A stretch of 64,000 bases of DNA from Chloroflexota bacterium (GTDB taxonomy: Bacteria; Chloroflexota; FW602-bin22; JACPRP01): NCBI GenBank assembly GCA_016210495.1, contig JACQUC010000049.1, positions 8,923 through 72,922 on the forward strand, given 5' to 3'. Positions within the stretch are counted from its first letter, which is position 1, and each line of letters begins with the position of its first letter. Below the pieces are notes generated by a model that saw nothing but the letters and a program-made list of their open reading frames with translations, did not search any database and was not told where the DNA came from. A program made the position numbers and the translations under genes. Positions 55,794 to 64,000 of this stretch are shown one piece after another.

Positions 55794-58700
55794 TTGTACC
55801 TCAGGCGCCTTGACCTGCTGGGATTCAAGACTTTTGCCGTCCAAACTACGTTCGAGTTTAATAGCGGCATCACTGCCATCGTCGGTCCAAACGGCAGTGG
55901 GAAAAGCAACATTGCCGACGCGGTACGCTGGGTCACCGGCGAGCAAAGTCTGCGCCTGCTGCGCGCCAAGCGAAGCGAAGATCTGATCTTTGCCGGCGGC
56001 GCTTCCCGTGCGTCTCTGGGCATGGCCGAGGTATCGTTGACCTTTGACAACGGGCAGCATTTCCTGCCTTTTCCCTACTCGGAGATCACGCTCACCCGTC
56101 GTCTTTATCGCTCGGGCGAAAGCCAGTACTTCCTGAACCGGCAGCGCGTCCGCTTGCGCGACGTCACCGACCTGCTCCTCAAGTCCGGACTTGGCCAGAA
56201 CACCTACGCCGTGATCGGCCAAGGCCTGGTGGATTCCATCCTTAGTCTCAAGCCTGAGGATCGCCGCGCCTTCTTTGAAGAAGCTGCCGATATTAAGCGC
56301 CACCAGATCAAGTTGGCCGAGGCACAATCCAAGCTGGCCATCACCGAGCAGAACGTCATCAGGGCGAACGACGTGGCGAGCGAGATACTTCCTCGCCTCG
56401 CTCATCTGGAAAAACAGGCAAAGCAAGCGCGAGAGCGGGACGCCCTGTCCCACGAGCTTACCGAATCCCTCCGTACTATGTTCACGCATCGGTGGCGACA
56501 CGCAGCACTGGAATGCCTGGCGATGCGGCGCCAGGAGCTACGCATCGGGCAGACTCTTGCCGCGTGCGAGGACGAGCAGACATCAGTTGCTTCGTGCCTC
56601 ACGCAACTCCACGCGATGCAGACGCAGAAAACGGAGGCCATCGCGGCGCTACGCGGCCAAATGGATGTTCTGCGCGCGCGAGGCGAGGAAGTGCAGCGCC
56701 TCATAGCCGTAGGGCAGGAACGCGTATCCTCGTGTCGACGTCAGATCGACGATCTGACTCAGGAGCTAGCTGAGATGGAATCGGGCGAGGCATCGGAAAG
56801 AGCGGCCCAAGATGCCGCCGAAGAGCAGCTTGAGCTGCTGGCACGTGAAGTCGGAGACGCGGCTTCGGGCTGCGCAGCCCAGGTGCGGGAGCTGGAGACG
56901 GTCCGGGCTCGACGGCGAGAGGTGGGGAGCAGAGTCGAATGCCTGGAGACCGATTCACGGCGCTCGGGCAACGACACCAACGCGTTGCGTGCCGAGCTTT
57001 CCAGAATCGCCGACCGACGCCTGCTTATTCAGAACGAAATCGCGGGCCGTGATCCGGGCACGCGTCAGCGTGATCTCCAGCTTGCCGAGATCGCGCACAA
57101 GATCGCCACGGTCGAAAGTGAAGCTGCCCGTCTGGACGATAGTGCCAACGAGTTGGCGAACGAGCTGAAGAACTTGGACGCCAGTCTGGTGAGTCACCAG
57201 AGCGCACAGCGGCAAATGGACGAGAACTTGGCGGTGCTTGCCCGCCAGCGGCAAGAAAACGCCACGCACCTCGATCTGCTGCGCAGGTGGGAGCAAACTC
57301 ACTCGGGCTTCTACTCCGGCGTGAAAGCCGTCCTCGAGGCAAGCCAGGCCAGGTCCAATCGTGCGCCAGGGCTCACGGGCATCGTCGACATCGTGGGCAA
57401 GCTGATAACAGCGCCGTCCAGCCTCGAAACCGCCATCGAGGTAGCCCTCGGCTCCCACATTCAGGATGTCGTCGTCGATCGCTGGAAGGATGCCGAGGAG
57501 GCGATAGCATACTTGAAGCGAACCTCATCCGGCCGAGCGACTTTCCTTCCCCTGGATACGGTCAAAGCCCAGAGCGTGGCGGCTCCTGCATCGACCGGCG
57601 CGGGCATGATCGGGCTTGCCGCAAGGCTCGTGTCCTACGATCCCCGATTCAAGACTGTCGTGGACTATCTGTTGGGGCGCACCCTTGTCGTCGAGACCCT
57701 GCCCGTCGCTCGCCAGGCACTCAAGGTCCTTCCGTCGGGATGGCAAATTGTCACGCAGGCGGGCGAGATCGTTCGCTCGAGTGGCGCCGTAACGGGCGGG
57801 TCTGTCGGCAGCGGTAGCAGAATACTGGGCCGCGAACGAGAGCTGCGCGATCTGCCGGCGGCAATCCGCCAGATCGAGAGCGCTATTGGCGTGGCAGAGG
57901 AAGAGCTCACCGGGCTCAAAGCGGAGTATCGGCGCCTGCAATCTCGGCGAAGCCAGCTTCAAACTTCGCTAGCGGAGACCCGGATGCAGCGACACTCCAA
58001 AGAGCACGCGCTGGGCGCGCTGCGCGACGAGGAAAAGCGGCTGGGCCAGGAAGCTGAGCTGTACCAGTCACTGAGGTGCCAAATGGAAGGCGAGTTGCTG
58101 ACTCTGGACGAAAGGGAGCGAGCTATCGAGTTGGAGCTAAGCCGTGTCGTGGAGGAGAGCACGGCGAGCGCGGCGCTGCTCGTCGCAGAGCAGCACGAAG
58201 TCCAGGCTCTCCTCGAACACGAGCAGCACCTCGCAGCTACCCTTGCGGAACTAAGAACTGAGCTGGCCGTCGTTCGGCAAAAGAAGTCAAACCACGAAGA
58301 GACGCTAATGAGGCAGCGACAATCCCTGGAGCGCATCGATGGCCAGATTGCGGCGAAGCGCACTAAGCTGGAGGAGCTCCGGAGCCTGGCCACTGCCCAC
58401 CAGCGCGACCTGGCGGACTCCCTCAACTCCATCCAAGAGATGTCGGCCGAGCTCCAGTCGCTCGACACGGCCATCAACTCGGCGCAATCCGATATAGAGC
58501 GCAGCGAAGAAGAGCGGAACCGACTGCTGTGCGATCAGAACGACGTCCGCGCTCGACTCCAGGGGCTCCAGTTTTCACATCAGAAGGCAACGTTCGACGC
58601 ACAACGGGCCGAGGACGAGGTCGGGGCGCTGCGAGCCCAGATTGCGAATGAACTGGGCGAGGACTGGGCGAAGCGAGATGCGCTTGCACCACGGAGACAC

Positions 58701-59501
58701 GGTCCGACACGGACTCCGGTACTCCGGAGAGGCACGGAGGGGCACGACGGAGAGGGAGAGGAGGATCTCAGAGATGTGCCTCGCGGAGTGCAGGAACCGG
58801 ACCTAACAGAACTGAAGAGGCACATCGACCAAATCCGTGAAAAGCTGCGAGTGCTGCAGGGCGTGAACCCGCGTGCGGTGGAGGAATACGAGGAGGCGCT
58901 GGCACGCTACGACTTCCTCACTAGCCAGGCCCGGGACTTGCAGCAGGCTGCGAACTCCCTCCGGCAGATCATCTTGGAGCTCCGCAAGACGATGAAGGCG
59001 AAGTTCGAGGAAACGTTCCGGTCCGTGGCAAACCGGTTTCGAGAGTACTTCGTGACACTGTTTGGCGGCGGCACGGCCCGTCTCGTGTTGACCGACCCGA
59101 AGGACATCTCGCAGACCGGCGTCGAGATCGTGGCTCAGCCGCCCGGCAAGCGAATGCAGAGCCTGGCCGCGCTATCCGGGGGGGAGCGTGCCCTGTCGGC
59201 CGTAGCTCTTCTGTTCGCCATTCTTAAGGTCAACCCCACGCCGGTCTGTGTTCTTGACGAGGTGGACGCTGCCCTCGACGAGTCGAACGTGGCGCGGTTC
59301 TGCGAAGCCCTGAAGGGCCTGGCCGAGCGCACTCAGTTCATAGTGATTACCCATAACCGGGGCACGATGGAAATCGCAGATGGATTGTATGGCATCTCGA
59401 TGACCGATAGCTGTACTTCTCGTGTTCTGTCCCTACGCCTGCCGCCCAATGGCCACCGCAACGTGGACGAGCTTGAACCGCTGCAGCCAATTACGTTATA
59501 G
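55794..59501 (+). CDS. smc: SMC chromosome-segregation ATPase
   Basis: 1235 residues from TTG 55794, with GGGGAGGAAGGG just before it. Walker A IVGPNGSGKSNIADAVRWV is near the N-terminus, two long coiled coils flank the hinge (GLTGIVDIVGKL ... GSGSRILGRERELRD), and the C-terminal head carries LSGGERALSAVALLF and VLDEVDAALDESN. It compacts and separates chromosomes with ScpAB. Around residues 963-995 the coiled coil is broken by an Arg/Gly/Glu-rich segment (LAPRRHGPTRTPVLRRGTE) coded by a repeat-like DNA tract. Confidence 0.96.
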   Translation: MYLRRLDLLGFKTFAVQTTFEFNSGITAIVGPNGSGKSNIADAVRWVTGEQSLRLLRAKRSEDLIFAGGASRASLGMAEVSLTFDNGQHFLPFPYSEITLTRRLYRSGESQYFLNRQRVRLRDVTDLLLKSGLGQNTYAVIGQGLVDSILSLKPEDRRAFFEEAADIKRHQIKLAEAQSKLAITEQNVIRANDVASEILPRLAHLEKQAKQARERDALSHELTESLRTMFTHRWRHAALECLAMRRQELRIGQTLAACEDEQTSVASCLTQLHAMQTQKTEAIAALRGQMDVLRARGEEVQRLIAVGQERVSSCRRQIDDLTQELAEMESGEASERAAQDAAEEQLELLAREVGDAASGCAAQVRELETVRARRREVGSRVECLETDSRRSGNDTNALRAELSRIADRRLLIQNEIAGRDPGTRQRDLQLAEIAHKIATVESEAARLDDSANELANELKNLDASLVSHQSAQRQMDENLAVLARQRQENATHLDLLRRWEQTHSGFYSGVKAVLEASQARSNRAPGLTGIVDIVGKLITAPSSLETAIEVALGSHIQDVVVDRWKDAEEAIAYLKRTSSGRATFLPLDTVKAQSVAAPASTGAGMIGLAARLVSYDPRFKTVVDYLLGRTLVVETLPVARQALKVLPSGWQIVTQAGEIVRSSGAVTGGSVGSGSRILGRERELRDLPAAIRQIESAIGVAEEELTGLKAEYRRLQSRRSQLQTSLAETRMQRHSKEHALGALRDEEKRLGQEAELYQSLRCQMEGELLTLDERERAIELELSRVVEESTASAALLVAEQHEVQALLEHEQHLAATLAELRTELAVVRQKKSNHEETLMRQRQSLERIDGQIAAKRTKLEELRSLATAHQRDLADSLNSIQEMSAELQSLDTAINSAQSDIERSEEERNRLLCDQNDVRARLQGLQFSHQKATFDAQRAEDEVGALRAQIANELGEDWAKRDALAPRRHGPTRTPVLRRGTEGHDGEGEEDLRDVPRGVQEPDLTELKRHIDQIREKLRVLQGVNPRAVEEYEEALARYDFLTSQARDLQQAANSLRQIILELRKTMKAKFEETFRSVANRFREYFVTLFGGGTARLVLTDPKDISQTGVEIVAQPPGKRMQSLAALSGGERALSAVALLFAILKVNPTPVCVLDEVDAALDESNVARFCEALKGLAERTQFIVITHNRGTMEIADGLYGISMTDSCTSRVLSLRLPPNGHRNVDELEPLQPITL
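58686..58775. repeat. Repeat-like CACGGAGACACGG tract inside smc
   Basis: CACCACGGAGACACGG, a GACTCCGGTACTCCGGAG inverted core, then GGCACGGAGGGGCACGACGG and an AGAGGGAGAGGAGG stretch. This is the base pattern of dispersed intergenic repeats, found here in frame within the distal coiled coil. The length keeps the smc frame open. Confidence 0.5.
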
Positions 59502-59524
59502 TCTACGCAGGGGAATCTAAAGGT

Positions 59525-60451
59525 ATGGGAATATTCGACAAATTCAAGGGGATAGACAAGACAGTTCAGCGCACACGAGAATCCTTTTTCGGCCATGTAT
59601 CGAGCCTGTTCGATCGACGAGAGATAGATGCCAGCCTTTGGGATGATCTCGAGGAACTCCTGATCCAGGCCGACGTGGGGGTCGAAACCACGGACAAACT
59701 CGTGTCGAGAACGAGGGAAAGAACGGCGAAAGAGCGCATCCGAGAGGGTGAGCAAGCCAGGCAGGTTTTGAAGGAAGAAATGATCAAGGTTCTGCGCGGC
59801 AATGGCAAGGCAGACTCAGCCTTTCGGATTGGCGAGGCTCGCCCTTTCGTCATACTCGTCGCCGGTGTAAACGGCACCGGCAAGACGACCACCATCGCGA
59901 AACTGACCCAGTACCTGCAGGACCAGGGGCACAAGGTGATGCTCGCCGCAGCCGACACCTTCCGGGCGGCAGCCATCGACCAGTTGAAGATCTGGGGCGA
60001 GCGCGCGGGAGCGCCGGTCATCGCCCATCAGCCGGGAGCCGATCCCGGTGCCGTCGTCTACGACGCCTTGCAGTCGGCCGTGGCCCGCTCCTTCGACGTG
60101 CTTATCATCGACACGGCAGGCCGTCTCCATACGAAGTTCAACCTGATGGAGGAATTGAAGAAGGTCAAAAGAGTGCTGTCCAAGCTTGACCCCAGCGCGC
60201 CGCACGCTGTCCTGCTGGTCTTGGATGCCACCACCGGCCAGAACGCCCTGGTCCAAGCACGGCACTTCACCGAGGCCATCGGCATCAGTGGCATAGTTCT
60301 GGCCAAGCTGGACGGCACGGCCAGGGGCGGCATCGTCTTTGCCATCATCGACCAGCTCGGCATTCCAATCAAATTCATCGGCACGGGGGAAAAGCTTCAG
60401 GACCTGGCCGAGTTCGATGCCGAATCGTTCGTGGGAGCGCTGCTGGGGTGA
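59525..60451 (+). CDS. ftsY: FtsY, signal recognition particle receptor GTPase
   Basis: 308 residues. NG domain with the P-loop [14 protein letters not shown], then [34 protein letters not shown] and [10 protein letters not shown] short N-domain ([26 protein letters not shown]) is present, without the long acidic A-domain of E. coli FtsY. It docks SRP-ribosome complexes at the membrane. Last gene of the fabF-rnc-smc-ftsY set, 23 nt after smc. The 78 bp to the convergent next gene show nothing clear. Confidence 0.97.
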   Translation: MGIFDKFKGIDKTVQRTRESFFGHVSSLFDRREIDASLWDDLEELLIQADVGVETTDKLVSRTRERTAKERIREGEQARQVLKEEMIKVLRGNGKADSAFRIGEARPFVILVAGVNGTGKTTTIAKLTQYLQDQGHKVMLAAADTFRAAAIDQLKIWGERAGAPVIAHQPGADPGAVVYDALQSAVARSFDVLIIDTAGRLHTKFNLMEELKKVKRVLSKLDPSAPHAVLLVLDATTGQNALVQARHFTEAIGISGIVLAKLDGTARGGIVFAIIDQLGIPIKFIGTGEKLQDLAEFDAESFVGALLG

Positions 60452-60528
60452 GACATCACGCCCGCAGGGAGACGCACTGGCCGGACTGAACAGTCAGATC
60501 GGACGAATTTCTGCCTCGTTGTAACACA

Positions 60529-61500
60529 TCATGCCAGCAAGGACATGCACCTTTCGGCCGCGATGCCCATAGCCTTCACGGCGTGGATACGCTCCAGCAG
60601 CTTGCGCTTCCGGACTTCGGCGGCCAGACCTTCTTTGTCAAAGCCACGATCGGCTGCGGCCGCTTCGAGCACCTTGTCGAGAGGCGAGTACCGTTGCGTC
60701 GAGGCGTCCCAACGCGCTGTGCCGATAAGCTCGCCTACCTCTTTGTCGCTATAACCCAGCGCGTTCAGACCGTTTATCGCCTCAAAAGCTGCCACCAGAA
60801 GTGCCTCGTTCTTGATGTCGTAGTTCTCTTTGATGACGCGGATCAAGACGTCGTCTTTGAAGCCTCGCAACGAGCACAACCAGGCGTGGCTCTCGGCGAG
60901 AGCGACCTCGGCCTCGGTTGCGTGCCCGTGCGCTATCAGCTCCAGAACCTCATCCAGTGAAGCAAACCTCCGTTCGCTGCCCTGGAAGCCGTGATAGACT
61001 TCGTGGAACAGGTCGTTGCTCAGAATGCCCCGGTTTGCCAGCGTCGCAAGCCTCTCGCGCAGCCCGGGCAACTCGCCGCCGATGAAGATGGTGCCGCCCT
61101 TGAAGCACGCGCTGCTGCGGCGAGGGTAGTGGTGCAGCCGCTGGATATCTTCCGGAGTCACAAACTGCACGGGAAACGGCACCTCGTGCGACGCTAGGTC
61201 TGGCGAAAACGGATCCAAACCCACGGACTCCAGGGCGTCCAGCACGTTGGTTTCGCACTTCAAGCGCCGGCGGAGCTCACTCGCAAGCAGCATCACGTCT
61301 GTCTCGTTAACCTGGTATAGGCAGCCGTGGATTCGTTCGTCACTCGGCAGGGTGGCGTTGTACTGCTTCAGGTCTTCCAGGATGGCCTCCAAATCGGAGA
61401 CAGAGAAGCCCCGGGCACCCAGCATCTTCACCGACCCCGGCGCAACACTTGTCGACCGTTCACGTATGTCAAACGCTTTGACGTCATGGGTTACAGACAT
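60529..61500 (-). CDS. Protein of unknown function with HExxH zinc-site motif
   Basis: 323 residues from ATG 61500 (SVTHDVKAFDIRERS), with GGAGGGA upstream; the longer frame from 61542 lacks such a site. The motif LFHEVYHGFQG (His166, Glu167, His170) is a metallopeptidase HExxH, and EVALAESHAWLCSL about 38 residues later could supply the third ligand. I do not recognise the family. No signal peptide or membrane segment is seen. The C-terminal 100 residues are helical and charged. It is single, between ftsY and an O-antigen ligase-type gene. Confidence 0.55.
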   Translation of the reverse strand: MSVTHDVKAFDIRERSTSVAPGSVKMLGARGFSVSDLEAILEDLKQYNATLPSDERIHGCLYQVNETDVMLLASELRRRLKCETNVLDALESVGLDPFSPDLASHEVPFPVQFVTPEDIQRLHHYPRRSSACFKGGTIFIGGELPGLRERLATLANRGILSNDLFHEVYHGFQGSERRFASLDEVLELIAHGHATEAEVALAESHAWLCSLRGFKDDVLIRVIKENYDIKNEALLVAAFEAINGLNALGYSDKEVGELIGTARWDASTQRYSPLDKVLEAAAADRGFDKEGLAAEVRKRKLLERIHAVKAMGIAAERCMSLLA

Positions 61501-61729
61501 AGAAATCCCTCCAACGTTTGGACCACTCCCTCGGAAAAGCAAGACGAGGAGAAGCGTAGAGTAAAAGTATACAGAAACGGGTCGCGATTTCGCAAATTTT
61601 CGGTTGCCACACGCACACCGGTATCTGTGGCCGGCAGGTCTGACTCTCCCCGCGGCTTCACCTCTCGGCCGTTGTGAGACCTGGCACAGTCAATCGATCA
61701 ACCCTATTGACGTCTGGCATCTTTCTGCG

Positions 61730-63790
61730 TCACTTGCCCGATTGCCCAGTCCTGGCCTCCCAGTACAGCGCCGTCGACAGTGCAAAGGCCGTGTCCCTGG
61801 GCCTACCCAAAGCCGAGTAAGCTTCCGCCAGGTACCTCCACGCTCTCGCGTCGGTCGTGTCCAGGGCCACGGCCCGCTCCAGGCTTGCCTCCGCCCTCTC
61901 TATCCGTCCCCCCATAAGCTCCAGCGCCCCGTAGGCCGCGTGCAGCGTGGCCGTCGTGGGTGCAAGCTCGATTGCCCGTTCGTAGGCTGCCACGGCCGCC
62001 TCGAATGCCCTCCCGTCGTTCAGCCTGAAGGCTCTATAAGCTCGTGCGTCCGCAAGGAGTGCCCACGCAGATGGATCTAGCGGTCGCATCGCCACCGCAG
62101 TAGCCAGGTGCTGCTCGGTCAACTCCAGCGCGCGTTCGGGAGTGGGAGTGTCCCGGGCACGCTCGAGAAAGAGCAGCCCCAACTCTGCCCTGTACGCGGG
62201 CTCTATCGGCCAGAAGCCAACCGCAAGCTCTGCACGGGCGACGCGATCGGCCCAAGGCGAGCCGGGGCGAAACCCCAGCCCAGCATACGTGTCCGCAATC
62301 AGCGGGGCAAGGTTTGTCGCCACGGCGACCGCGAGCGCCAGAATTGACAGCGCCAGGGCGGTTATACGCCAACGCACCCGCTTGTTCCCAAGCGGCATGG
62401 GAACGGTGTCCGGACAAAGGGAGGCGTAGGTGGCTTCTCGCGATAGGCCGACCCCGGCGCCGGCGACCACCCAGAAGATTGCCGCAGTGGTGGCAACGTC
62501 GAAGCTGAACAGGAGATCGACAAGGTGGCCGCCCACAACGGCCAGTATCGCCAGGCCCACGACGCGGCCGTGCCCCTGTCGCCGGCGCATCCCGCGAACA
62601 AGCTTCGCCACAAGTGTGACCATCAAGGCTGCGTATGCGACCAGTCCCAGCAAGCCGGCATCTAATGCCTGCTGCAACAGGACGTCGTGCGCCCGGTCGG
62701 TGACGAGCGCACGGCCCTGGTAGAACACGAGCTGCGGCGGGAAAACGTGATGGAAAGCAAGGGAGAAACTGCCGGGGCCAAAGCCGAGCAGGGGCCGTTC
62801 AGCTATCAACTGTAGCGAAGCCTGCCAGATGGTAAGTCGAGCTGCGGGCGAGCCAGTCAACGAGGACAGCCCAAACGCGCCTCCCGCATCAAAACGGCCC
62901 ACAACCTGCAAGGTTACCAAATATGCGGCTATGAAGACGACGAGAGCAACGCAGCCGAGCACAATGTATGGCAGAATGCGCCCGTAGCGCCCTCTGCGCC
63001 GCAGCTCCATCGCCAGCATTGCCATCGCCGTGACCGAGATGCCTGTCCAGGCTGACCTGGCGTCGGTCAGCACCAGGAGGCACAGTGACCCCGCCAGCCC
63101 CAGGGCCAGCGCCACTCGCAGCCAGCGGCCACGGCACGAGGCGAGAGCCGCAACGGCAATGGGCACCGACATCACCAGGTATGAGCCGAGGAAGTTTGAG
63201 CGTCCGACGGTCGCGATGGCGCGCGACTTGTCAAGCGTCTGCCAGTGGATGAGGTCGATACCCGCCACCTGTAAGAGGCCGTAGACGATTATGGGAATGC
63301 TGCCAAGGGAGATCGCCAGGATGAGCCGCTCGACCTGCGCCTGTCGGCGGCAGTCCGTCGCCAAGATCACGAACAGCAGCAAATACGCCAGCAAGGTGTA
63401 GAGACCCTCCTGGCGACTGTACGAACCCCAGAGACTAAGGCCGATATCCAGCGATACGAGGCTCGCGGCTGAATAGACGACACCGAGGATGGCTGCCCAA
63501 ACCCGTGGGTCCGACCAGCCTATTCGAACACGATGACCAAGAACAAAGCCTGAAGACGAAAAACGCTCCCACAGCAACAGCACAGCCAGGGCGACGACGA
63601 TTGTACGCAGCAGAGCGAGCTTGGGGAGGTCGAAGACCTGGACGCCGAGAGGATTGACGAGCAGGGGGACCGCTACGGCAACAACCAGCCAAGATCCCTC
63701 TCGAAACCTTGCCGTCCCCGCTGCCCCAAGCTTGAGAGGGCGTGCCCCCACCTGCGGCACGGAGGGTCCGGACATGCCGTCGCTCACCAT
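61730..63790 (-). CDS. O-antigen ligase (Wzy/WaaL) family membrane protein with C-terminal TPRs
   Basis: 686 residues. About 12 hydrophobic helices occupy the first 470 residues, with the periplasmic loop containing RPLLGFGPGSFSLAFHHVFPP, typical of O-antigen ligase/polymerase proteins. The last 170 residues form tetratricopeptide repeats (ALLADARAYRAFRLNDGRAFEAAVAAYERAIELAP and following). Probably polymerises or ligates surface polysaccharide; TPR fusions are common in Chloroflexota-type members. The start may be ATG 63790 or 63775. The 190-bp gap before it (61540-61730) holds no gene. Confidence 0.88.
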   Translation of the reverse strand: MVSDGMSGPSVPQVGARPLKLGAAGTARFREGSWLVVAVAVPLLVNPLGVQVFDLPKLALLRTIVVALAVLLLWERFSSSGFVLGHRVRIGWSDPRVWAAILGVVYSAASLVSLDIGLSLWGSYSRQEGLYTLLAYLLLFVILATDCRRQAQVERLILAISLGSIPIIVYGLLQVAGIDLIHWQTLDKSRAIATVGRSNFLGSYLVMSVPIAVAALASCRGRWLRVALALGLAGSLCLLVLTDARSAWTGISVTAMAMLAMELRRRGRYGRILPYIVLGCVALVVFIAAYLVTLQVVGRFDAGGAFGLSSLTGSPAARLTIWQASLQLIAERPLLGFGPGSFSLAFHHVFPPQLVFYQGRALVTDRAHDVLLQQALDAGLLGLVAYAALMVTLVAKLVRGMRRRQGHGRVVGLAILAVVGGHLVDLLFSFDVATTAAIFWVVAGAGVGLSREATYASLCPDTVPMPLGNKRVRWRITALALSILALAVAVATNLAPLIADTYAGLGFRPGSPWADRVARAELAVGFWPIEPAYRAELGLLFLERARDTPTPERALELTEQHLATAVAMRPLDPSAWALLADARAYRAFRLNDGRAFEAAVAAYERAIELAPTTATLHAAYGALELMGGRIERAEASLERAVALDTTDARAWRYLAEAYSALGRPRDTAFALSTALYWEARTGQSGK

Positions 63791-63804
63791 GCCTCGCCTC
63801 TTGT

Positions 63805-63877
63805 CCCCTCTCCCTGTGGTCCTTCCCTCGTTTGGAAGAAAATCGAGGGAAGGACTGGGAGAGGGTTAGGGTGAGGG
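63805..63877. repeat. Dispersed CCCTCTCCC hairpin repeat
   Basis: CCCTCTCCC and GGTCCTTCCCTCG pair with CGAGGGAAGGAC and TGGGAGAGGG, leaving a 13-nt loop. It ends GGTTAGGGTGAGGG, the reverse complement of the element at 2501. It lies between the ligase gene start and the 23S rRNA end. Confidence 0.65.
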
Positions 63878-63932
63878 CAGCCCTGACACGTTAAGAACTG
63901 AACAGGATTACTGAACGATTTGGCCAAAAACG

Positions 63933-64000
63933 AATCAAGCCCTCGGCCATTAGTACTGCTTAGCTGAAGCTGTTACCAGCCTTACACACGCAGCCTATCC
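63933..64000 (-). rRNA. 23S rRNA, 3' end only
   Basis: The reverse complement reads GGATAGGCTGCGTGTGTAAG, then AGCAGTACTAATGGCCGAGGG and CTTGATTCG, the conserved last 70 or so bases of bacterial 23S rRNA (compare CTAATGGCCGAGGGCTTGA). The gene continues beyond the window. The exact 3' end is approximate. No 5S-like sequence is found in the 140 bp downstream before the ligase gene. Confidence 0.85.

Noticed and set aside
63790..63930. 5S rRNA or tRNA next to the 23S end
   Set aside because: No 5S core or cloverleaf could be recognised; the stretch is mostly a dispersed hairpin repeat.

Overview
This window reads as chromosomal DNA of a GC-rich bacterium, most likely an uncultured member of the Chloroflexota. 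The reasons are F420 biosynthesis genes, an fabF-rnc-smc-ftsY core operon, paired DUF881 genes, a SipW/camelysin secretion pair, frequent GTG/TTG starts and many short intergenic palindromes. The phylum is an inference; no 16S gene is present.

Layout. 1-530: a PGRP amidase fragment cut short by a palindromic repeat. 533-5222: F420 cofactor genes (two-domain FO synthase, FbiB-type nitroreductase, CofD, CofC). 5225-20104: a complete BREX type 1 anti-phage operon in the order brxA, brxB, brxC, pglX, pglZ, brxL. An AAA ATPase plus HNH nuclease pair resembling Septu is spliced between pglX and pglZ, next to a leftover second pglX 3' end. 20217-22212 (minus): cofE and an F420-linked FrhB-family flavoprotein, so the defence island lies inside an F420 region. 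22288-25633 (minus): a large membrane protein split by an in-frame TGA, and a membrane GAF sensor. 25741-28362: a possibly structured leader followed by a camelysin, a SipW-type signal peptidase and a secreted Fn3 protein. 28503-33356: uvrB-uvrA.

33521-43004 (minus): a sensor histidine kinase, and upstream of it a cluster running aldehyde:ferredoxin oxidoreductase, GrdB-like protein, GrdE-like protein, lipoprotein binding protein, fused ABC permease. The GrdB-like gene is interrupted by an in-frame TGA exactly at the selenocysteine position of the glycine/betaine reductase family. A perfect 7-bp hairpin starts 12 nt after it, so this is a selenoprotein. The GrdE-like partner lacks the cysteine that forms pyruvoyl in classical GrdE, and no GrdA/C/D gene is nearby. 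Together these suggest an uncharacterised reductive system and are, with the BREX/Septu composite, the most interesting content here.

43282-53740: zinc-ribbon coiled-coil protein, RNase H, MazG fusion, DUF1461, two DUF881 proteins, FmdB, a DUF885 peptidase and the TldD/TldE pair. 53830-60451: fabF, rnc (probable ATT start), smc (with a repeat-like in-frame insert), ftsY. 60529-63790 (minus): a HExxH protein of unknown function and an O-antigen ligase-family protein with TPRs. 63933-64000: the 3' end of a minus-strand 23S rRNA with no 5S gene beside it.

A family of 23-26 nt palindromes with a GTAGGGGCG-like head recurs across the window. Four copies form an exact nested inverted array at 2588-2900.
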